A stretch of DNA of 49,766 bases from Pseudomonas sp. Root562. Its GTDB lineage: Bacteria > Pseudomonadota > Gammaproteobacteria > Pseudomonadales > Pseudomonadaceae. A model generated the notes under the pieces. It made no database searches, was not told where the DNA came from, and was given only the letters and a program-made list of their open reading frames with translations. Positions 45,698 to 49,766 of this stretch are shown one piece after another. The stretch covers positions 1 through 49,766 of the forward strand of contig NZ_LMGK01000012.1 in NCBI RefSeq assembly GCF_001427125.1. The letters run 5' to 3'. Position 1 is the stretch's first letter. Each line of letters starts with the position of its first letter. The position numbers were made by a program, and so were the translations under genes.

Positions 45698-46174
45698 ATG
45701 CCCACCCTCACCACCTACCAGACCAGAATCATCCCCGACTGGGTCGACTACAACGGCCATCTGCGCGATGCCTTTTACCTGTTGATTTTCAGCTACGCCA
45801 CCGATGCCCTGATGGATCGCCTCGGCATGGACAGCAACCATCGAGAAGCCAGCGGCAACTCGTTGTTCACCCTGGAACTGCACCTCAATTACCTGCACGA
45901 GGTGAAGCTCGATGCCGATGTCGAAGTGCATACCCGGATCATCGCCCACGACAGCAAACGCCTGCACCTCTACCACAGCCTGCATCGGGTCGGTGATGAC
46001 ACAGAGCTGGCGGGCAACGAGCAAATGCTTCTGCATGTCGACCTTGCCGGACCTCGTTCCACGCCCTTCAGCGAACAGACCCTGGACAAGCTGCAAGCCA
46101 TCGTCGCCGAGCAAACCGACCTGCCAACCCCTGAATACATCGGCCGAGTGATCGGGTTACCACCCAAAAAATAA
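45698..46174 (+). CDS. cdhB: Betainyl-CoA thioesterase
   Basis: A 158-residue hot-dog-fold thioesterase with the 4HBT-type motif PDWVDYNGHLRDAFYLLIFSYATDALMD. It would hydrolyse betainyl-CoA to glycine betaine and CoA after CdhC. The start at 45698 is the first ATG after the REPIN. It precedes the BBOX gene by 14 bp. Confidence 0.92.
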   Translation: MPTLTTYQTRIIPDWVDYNGHLRDAFYLLIFSYATDALMDRLGMDSNHREASGNSLFTLELHLNYLHEVKLDADVEVHTRIIAHDSKRLHLYHSLHRVGDDTELAGNEQMLLHVDLAGPRSTPFSEQTLDKLQAIVAEQTDLPTPEYIGRVIGLPPKK

Positions 46175-46188
46175 CCAGGAGATCGCCA

Positions 46189-47352
46189 TTGAACACCGCC
46201 GCCGCTTTTGCCGACTTCCGTACTTATCCGTTGATCAGCGCGCTGACAGGCGTGCAGGCTTTGGCGGATCGGGTTCTGGTGAAGTGGGCCGACAATCGCA
46301 TCAGCCCCTTCCACCACCCATGGCTGCGTGACAACTGCCCCTGCTCGCAATGCGTCTATAGCGTGACACGTGAGCAGGTGCTGGAAATTGTCGACGTGCC
46401 GGAAAACCTGATGCCGGCGCAAACCACTGTCGACGCTCAAGGTTGCCTGTGCATCGAGTGGCAGGACGGCCACTTCAGCCGCTTCGATCCAGGCTGGCTG
46501 AGGGCACATGCCTATGACGACGAGTCCCGCGCCGAACGCTTGGCCAACAAGCCCAAAGCCAGGCTTTGGCACAGCGACTTGTCGTTGCCGGTGTTCGAAT
46601 ATCAGGCGCTGATGACCGACAACGACGCCTTGCTGCAATGGCTGCTGGCGGTGCGCGATATCGGCTTGACCCAGGTCCGTGGCGTACCCACCGAACCCGG
46701 TTCCTTGAAGCTGATCGCCCAGCGCATTTCGTTCATCCGCGAAAGCAATTTCGGCGTGCTGTTCAATGTGCAATCCAGGGCCGACGCCGACAGCAACGCC
46801 TACACCGCCTTCAACCTGCCGCTGCACAGCGATTTGCCGACGCGGGAGCTACAACCGGGGCTGCAATTCCTGCATTGCCTGATCAACGATGCTGAAGGCG
46901 GCGAGAGTATTTTCGTCGACGGTTTTGCCATTGCCGATGCGTTGCGCCTGGAAGATCCGGAGTCATTCAAAAGCCTTTGCGAAATCCCCGTGGAGTTTCG
47001 CAACAAGGACCGTCACAGCGATTACCGTTGCCTGGCACCGATCATCGCCCTGAATGCACTGGGACAGGTCTCTGAAATCCGCATGGCGAATTTTCTGCGC
47101 GGTCCGTTCGATGCGTCGGTGGAGCAGATGCCCAGGCTCTATCGCGCTTACCGGCGCTTCATTGCGATGACCCGCGAGCCTCGATTCCGCTTGATGCAGC
47201 GGCTCAATCCCGGCGAGCTGTGGTGCTTCGACAACCGCCGCACCCTGCATGCACGCAATGCCTTCGACCCCGCCACCGGGGCGCGGCATTTCCAGGGCTG
47301 CTATGTCGACCGGGATGAGTTGCTGTCGCGCATTTTGGTGCTACAGCGCTAG
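46189..47352 (+). CDS. Gamma-butyrobetaine dioxygenase
   Basis: A 387-residue Fe(II)/2-oxoglutarate oxygenase of the BBOX/TauD type that hydroxylates gamma-butyrobetaine to carnitine. An N-terminal zinc-binding region (WLRDNCPCSQCV) precedes the jelly roll, with the HxD iron ligands in LPLHSDLPTRE and the distal His in RTLHARNAFDP. AGGAG leads to a TTG start at 46189; no ATG gives a complete N-terminus. It extends the carnitine route back to gamma-butyrobetaine. Confidence 0.9.
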   Translation: MNTAAAFADFRTYPLISALTGVQALADRVLVKWADNRISPFHHPWLRDNCPCSQCVYSVTREQVLEIVDVPENLMPAQTTVDAQGCLCIEWQDGHFSRFDPGWLRAHAYDDESRAERLANKPKARLWHSDLSLPVFEYQALMTDNDALLQWLLAVRDIGLTQVRGVPTEPGSLKLIAQRISFIRESNFGVLFNVQSRADADSNAYTAFNLPLHSDLPTRELQPGLQFLHCLINDAEGGESIFVDGFAIADALRLEDPESFKSLCEIPVEFRNKDRHSDYRCLAPIIALNALGQVSEIRMANFLRGPFDASVEQMPRLYRAYRRFIAMTREPRFRLMQRLNPGELWCFDNRRTLHARNAFDPATGARHFQGCYVDRDELLSRILVLQR

Positions 47353-47365
47353 ACCGCGTCATCGT

Positions 47366-47461
47366 TCATCGCGGGCAAGCCTCGCTCCTACAGGATTTGC
47401 GTCGTTCGATAATAATGTGAACAACACAAGACCCTGTAGGAGCAAGGCTTGCCCGCGATGG
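47366..47461. repeat. REP-type inverted repeat after the BBOX gene
   Basis: Arms atcgcgggcaagcctcgctcc and aggagcaaggcttgcccgcgat enclose about 50 bp, 14 bp after the BBOX stop. Confidence 0.85.
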
Positions 47462-47491
47462 CACCTGCACAGACACACAAAAAACCCGGAT

Positions 47492-47528
47492 AAAAAAAGC
47501 CCCGATCAAGCCGTGACAGGATCGAGGC
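47492..47528 (-). terminator. Intrinsic terminator of the sRNA candidate
   Basis: On the minus strand GCCTCGATC (47528-47520) pairs with GATCGGGGC (47507-47499) with one G.U pair and is followed by seven Ts. The plus strand has no T run, so the terminator acts on minus-strand transcripts, although no minus-strand protein gene ends near it. Confidence 0.8.
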
Positions 47529-47631
47529 AGAGGGTACTGTTGAGGAGCTGCCATGCGAGGGTGACCAAACCTTCGTGAAGCGAGCTGAGTCCAGTGTGCC
47601 CACTCAGCTCGCTGGCAAGTTAGTCGAAAAC
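47492..47631 (-). ncRNA. Candidate small RNA, about 140 nt
   Basis: Read on the minus strand: a -35-like TTGTCG (47665-47660), a 16-bp spacer and a -10-like TATGAA (47643-47638) precede a predicted start near 47631. A short GTCG/CGAC hairpin overlaps that predicted start (47634-47623), then a perfect 12-bp stem (47613-47602 with 47590-47579), an unpaired stretch of about 50 nt, and a terminator at the end. No open reading frame of note. I do not recognise it as a known sRNA family. Confidence 0.5.
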
Positions 47632-47739
47632 GACCTGTTCATAGCCATTGCGGCCATTGCGACAAATCGCCCTTGCCCACACCAGGCACCCCCACCAGAA
47701 TCGAACCACGACACCGTTCCCAGAAGAAGGATTTGCGTC

Positions 47740-48003
47740 ATGATGCACGCCGATTTGATTGACCAGGAAGACCTGTTGGGCCAGCTCAAGTCGCTGGGTT
47801 TTCAAGTACCGATCGGTTCCACCGCCGAGCAGGCTTGCGAGTGTGCGGTGCGGGGCTTGAACGATGAACGGGCAATCGTGCTGCGTACCATGGTCAAGCA
47901 GATGTACACCAGCAGCGCGACCATCCTGCCGGCCGTGCGCCAGGCTATCGACAAACAATTGTTGCCGGCGTTGGCGCAGTATCAGCAGAGCCATAGGGGC
48001 TGA
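47740..48003 (+). CDS. Small conserved-looking protein between the BBOX gene and gbdR
   Basis: An 87-residue acidic/amphipathic protein of unknown function (MMHADLIDQEDLLGQLKSLG at the start; VRGLNDERAIVLRTMVKQMYTSSATILPAVRQAIDKQLLPALAQY later), predicted to be mostly helical. AGAAGGA lies eight bases before ATG 47740; ATG 47743 is an alternative start. It lies on the plus strand between a plus-strand operon and minus-strand gbdR, with REP doublets on both sides. Confidence 0.7.
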   Translation: MMHADLIDQEDLLGQLKSLGFQVPIGSTAEQACECAVRGLNDERAIVLRTMVKQMYTSSATILPAVRQAIDKQLLPALAQYQQSHRG

Positions 48004-48027
48004 TTTTCAGCACTGAGCGGCTTCTCC

Positions 48028-48163
48028 TTGTGGCGAGGGAGCTCGCTCCCGCTCGACCGCGAAACGGTTGCAAAAACAGCGAATGCGGATTGTCAGAACG
48101 ACCGCATTTGCCGGTTTTGGGGCTGCTGCGCAGCCCAGCGGGAGCGAGCTCCCTCGCCACAGT
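48028..48163. repeat. REP-type inverted repeat between the small gene and gbdR
   Basis: Arms ttgtggcgagggagctcgct and agcgagctccctcgccacag enclose about 95 bp between two convergent genes. Confidence 0.8.
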
Positions 48164-48175
48164 AGTCCGAGAGTT

Positions 48176-49279
48176 TTAGAGCCTTACGCTGGCAAACGTC
48201 GACTCATTGCGCGCCTGGCTCAGCGCTGACAACGGCCCGGACAGCGGCGACAGTACCAGCGCTTGTGGCAGCGGCATCATCGCCACTTGCTGTGTCGTGT
48301 TGGAACCCACACGCTCGTCACGCGGCGGTATGCCGAAGTATTCGCGGTAGCACTTGGAGAAGTGCGGCGTGGAAACGAAGCCACACACCGACGCCACCTC
48401 GATGATCGACATCGGCGTTTGCTTGAGCAGCTGCCGCGCACGGATCAGACGCAGCTTCAGGTAGTAACGCGACGGTGAGCAGTGCAGGTATTTCTGGAAC
48501 AGCCTTTCCAGCTGACGACGCGAGACGGCGACATACACCGCCAGTTCGTCAAGGTCGATCGGCTCTTCGAGGTTGGCTTCCATGAGCGCAACGATTTCCT
48601 GCAACTTCGGCTGATTGGTGCCGAGCATGTGCTTGAGCGGCACACGCTGGTGATCCTGTTCGTTGCGGATACGTTCGTAGACAAACATTTCCGAGATCGC
48701 GGCAGACAACTCACGGCCGTGATCGCGGCTGATCAGGTGCAGCATCATGTCCAGCGGCGCGGTGCCACCGGAGCTGGTGAAACGGTTGCGGTCGAGGGTG
48801 AACAGGCGAGTACTCATGGCTACCCGCGGAAAAGCTTCCTGCATCGCCGCCAGGCATTCCCAGTGCACGCTGCAATCGAAACCATCCAGCAAACCGGCGC
48901 AAGCCAAGGCCCAGCTGCCAGTGCATACCGCGCCGAGGCGACGGGACTGACGCGCCTGGCTTTGCAGCCATGACACGTGTTCGCGGGTAACAGTGCGTTG
49001 AATGCCGATACCGCCGCAGACAATCACGGTGTCGAGTGGCGGTGCTTTGTGCATGGAGGCGTCAGGGGTGATTTGCAAACCGTCACTGGCCCAGACCTGG
49101 CCGCCATCGACAGTGAGTGTGGTCCAGCGATACAACTCCCGGCCCGACAACTGGTTGGCCATTCGCAATGGTTCTACAGCGGACGCCAGGGAAATCAGCG
49201 TGAAATTGTCCAGCAGCAGAAAGCCGATGGATTGAGGCGCACGGTTCTGGGGTTGGGCCCCGGAGTTGAACGACGTCAT
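48176..49279 (-). CDS. gbdR: Glycine betaine/dimethylglycine-responsive activator
   Basis: A 367-residue GlxA-type AraC regulator. An N-terminal DJ-1/PfpI-like domain (about 15-190; SIGFLLLDNFTLISLASAVEPLRMANQL, VCGGIGIQ) precedes the AraC HTH pair (about 245-340; LAVYVAVSRRQLERLFQKYLHCSPSRYYLKLRLIRARQLL and SIIEVASVCGFVSTPHFSKCYREYF). The C-terminal 35 residues extend beyond the HTH. It is the known activator of gbc, dgc and sox genes in pseudomonads and fits the block. GGAGA precedes ATG 49279. Confidence 0.93.
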   Translation of the reverse strand: MTSFNSGAQPQNRAPQSIGFLLLDNFTLISLASAVEPLRMANQLSGRELYRWTTLTVDGGQVWASDGLQITPDASMHKAPPLDTVIVCGGIGIQRTVTREHVSWLQSQARQSRRLGAVCTGSWALACAGLLDGFDCSVHWECLAAMQEAFPRVAMSTRLFTLDRNRFTSSGGTAPLDMMLHLISRDHGRELSAAISEMFVYERIRNEQDHQRVPLKHMLGTNQPKLQEIVALMEANLEEPIDLDELAVYVAVSRRQLERLFQKYLHCSPSRYYLKLRLIRARQLLKQTPMSIIEVASVCGFVSTPHFSKCYREYFGIPPRDERVGSNTTQQVAMMPLPQALVLSPLSGPLSALSQARNESTFASVRL

Positions 49280-49417
49280 CGCAGTATCTCCTCACACAAA
49301 GCGGGTGATGGCCTCAGGCGGAGGCTCTTGTTATTGCCATCGTTCTCACGCTGGAGACGGGCTTTGTAATGACAGAGCAATTGCCATGCCTAAATTTGAA
49401 TGCACGTTCAATAACTC

Positions 49418-49627
49418 CTAAAAACGACGTCGGAATGTGTCTATATATGACGCGCGGCGAGTAGGGGTTAAGAGTGCCATCAGGCGAGACAAGTGCTCTG
49501 CCCCGTTGCGTGTGAGCAAATCGGTAGCACTTGTGGGAACAGGGCTGGGAGCTTTTGCAAAGAGTGTCACCACAGGCGCAGGTGACGAGTGGTCAGCTTC
49601 GTTTTTCATACCTGACCGGGCAGTCAC
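49418..49627 (-). CDS. Doubtful small protein upstream of gbdR
   Basis: A 69-residue reading frame from GTG 49627, with AGGT six bases upstream. It is basic at the end (LTPTRRASYIDTFRRRF) and has no recognised domain. It is on the same strand as gbdR and about 140 bp before it. Without homology data I rate it weak. Confidence 0.3.
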   Translation of the reverse strand: MTARSGMKNEADHSSPAPVVTLFAKAPSPVPTSATDLLTRNGAEHLSRLMALLTPTRRASYIDTFRRRF

Positions 49628-49645
49628 GATTTACCTGTTAGCGAC

Positions 49646-49667
49646 GCGCCAAAAGGTGGCGCCTTTT
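49646..49667 (+). terminator. Hairpin with T run
   Basis: GCGCC (49646-49650), a seven-base loop and GGCGC (49658-49662) are followed by CTTTT on the plus strand. No plus-strand gene ends close by, so its role is uncertain. Confidence 0.4.
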
Positions 49668-49712
49668 AAATCGAGTGTTCATTTAGCGCGCAGTTTTGAC
49701 TGGTCTGGCGCT

Positions 49713-49740
49713 ATCGCTGGCAAGCCAGCTCCCACAGGAA
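49713..49740. repeat. Single REP arm at the window edge
   Basis: gctatcgctggcaagccagctcccacagg-type arm (GCTGGCAAGCCAGCTCCCACA); the facing arm, if present, is beyond the window. Confidence 0.6.
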
Positions 49741-49766
49741 TTTATGGTGTGATCAAGATATCAGCT

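Larger units (their letters stand above)
47353..47739. other. Gap with REP doublet and sRNA candidate
   Basis: This 387-bp gap holds the REP doublet 47366-47461 and, on the minus strand, an sRNA-like unit (47492-47631). Nothing else coding is supported. Confidence 0.6.
49280..49766. other. gbdR upstream region to the window end
   Basis: Contains the gbdR promoter, a doubtful small frame (49418-49627), a hairpin with T run (49646-49667) and a single REP arm near the edge. No further gene is supported before 49766. Confidence 0.5.

Overview
The window is chromosomal DNA of a Pseudomonas, most likely of the P. fluorescens group. The evidence is the high GC content, the dense REP/REPIN-type palindromic repeats, and gene order that follows, with insertions, the glycine betaine/carnitine catabolic block known from P. 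aeruginosa (gbdR, cdh, dgc, gbc, sox, fdhA). No rRNA, tRNA, CRISPR array or prophage was seen.

Layout. 1-3.5 kb: a single-domain response regulator, then a cNMP-binding/CBS/DUF294 protein and a DnaQ-type exonuclease. 3.7-9.3 kb: a complete iron-starvation cell-surface signalling locus (ECF sigma factor, FecR-like anti-sigma, TonB-dependent siderophore receptor with an STN signalling domain) followed by a PepSY membrane protein of the FoxB ferrisiderophore-reductase type and a 59-residue membrane peptide. 9.4-14.8 kb: an accessory-like zone with a glutathione S-transferase, two short orphan Rhs-core genes with unrelated AT-rich tails, a retropepsin-like periplasmic protease, an acyltransferase and a DUF2780 protein. 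14.8-24 kb (minus strand): glyA-soxBDAG-purU-fdhA, for sarcosine oxidation and one-carbon disposal. 24.2-27.5 kb: a TraX-like membrane protein, L-threonine aldolase and a RAYT transposase embedded in a REPIN cluster. 27.5-30.2 kb: divergent gbcB/gbcA. 30.2-32.1 kb: a 182-bp-period repeat with DnaA-box cores and a third orphan Rhs gene. 32.1-40 kb (minus): dipeptidase-DUF5943-dgcA-dgcB-etfA-etfB. 40.1-41.3 kb: three small genes of unclear role. 41.4-49.3 kb: cdhR, caiX, cdhC, cdhA, cdhB, a gamma-butyrobetaine dioxygenase, a candidate sRNA, a small unknown gene and gbdR.

How the genes work together. Gamma-butyrobetaine is hydroxylated to carnitine (BBOX). CdhA oxidises carnitine, CdhC cleaves the product and CdhB hydrolyses betainyl-CoA, giving glycine betaine. 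GbcAB demethylates betaine to dimethylglycine. DgcAB with its dedicated ETF gives sarcosine. SoxBDAG gives glycine and a C1 unit. GlyA makes serine, and FdhA and PurU deal with formaldehyde and formyl-tetrahydrofolate. Two GlxA/AraC-type regulators, CdhR and GbdR, lie within the same block.

Most unusual signals: (i) three short Rhs-core genes share an 18-bp dyad upstream, at identical spacing in two of them, and one gene is flanked on its far side by a decayed copy of the neighbouring gst 3' end; (ii) three perfect DnaA-box 9-mers spaced exactly 182 bp apart; (iii) a RAYT gene whose own 3' end has been duplicated together with its REPIN; (iv) an unannotated minus-strand sRNA candidate with promoter, 12-bp stem and intrinsic terminator; (v) a 21-bp-period direct repeat between cdhR and caiX.
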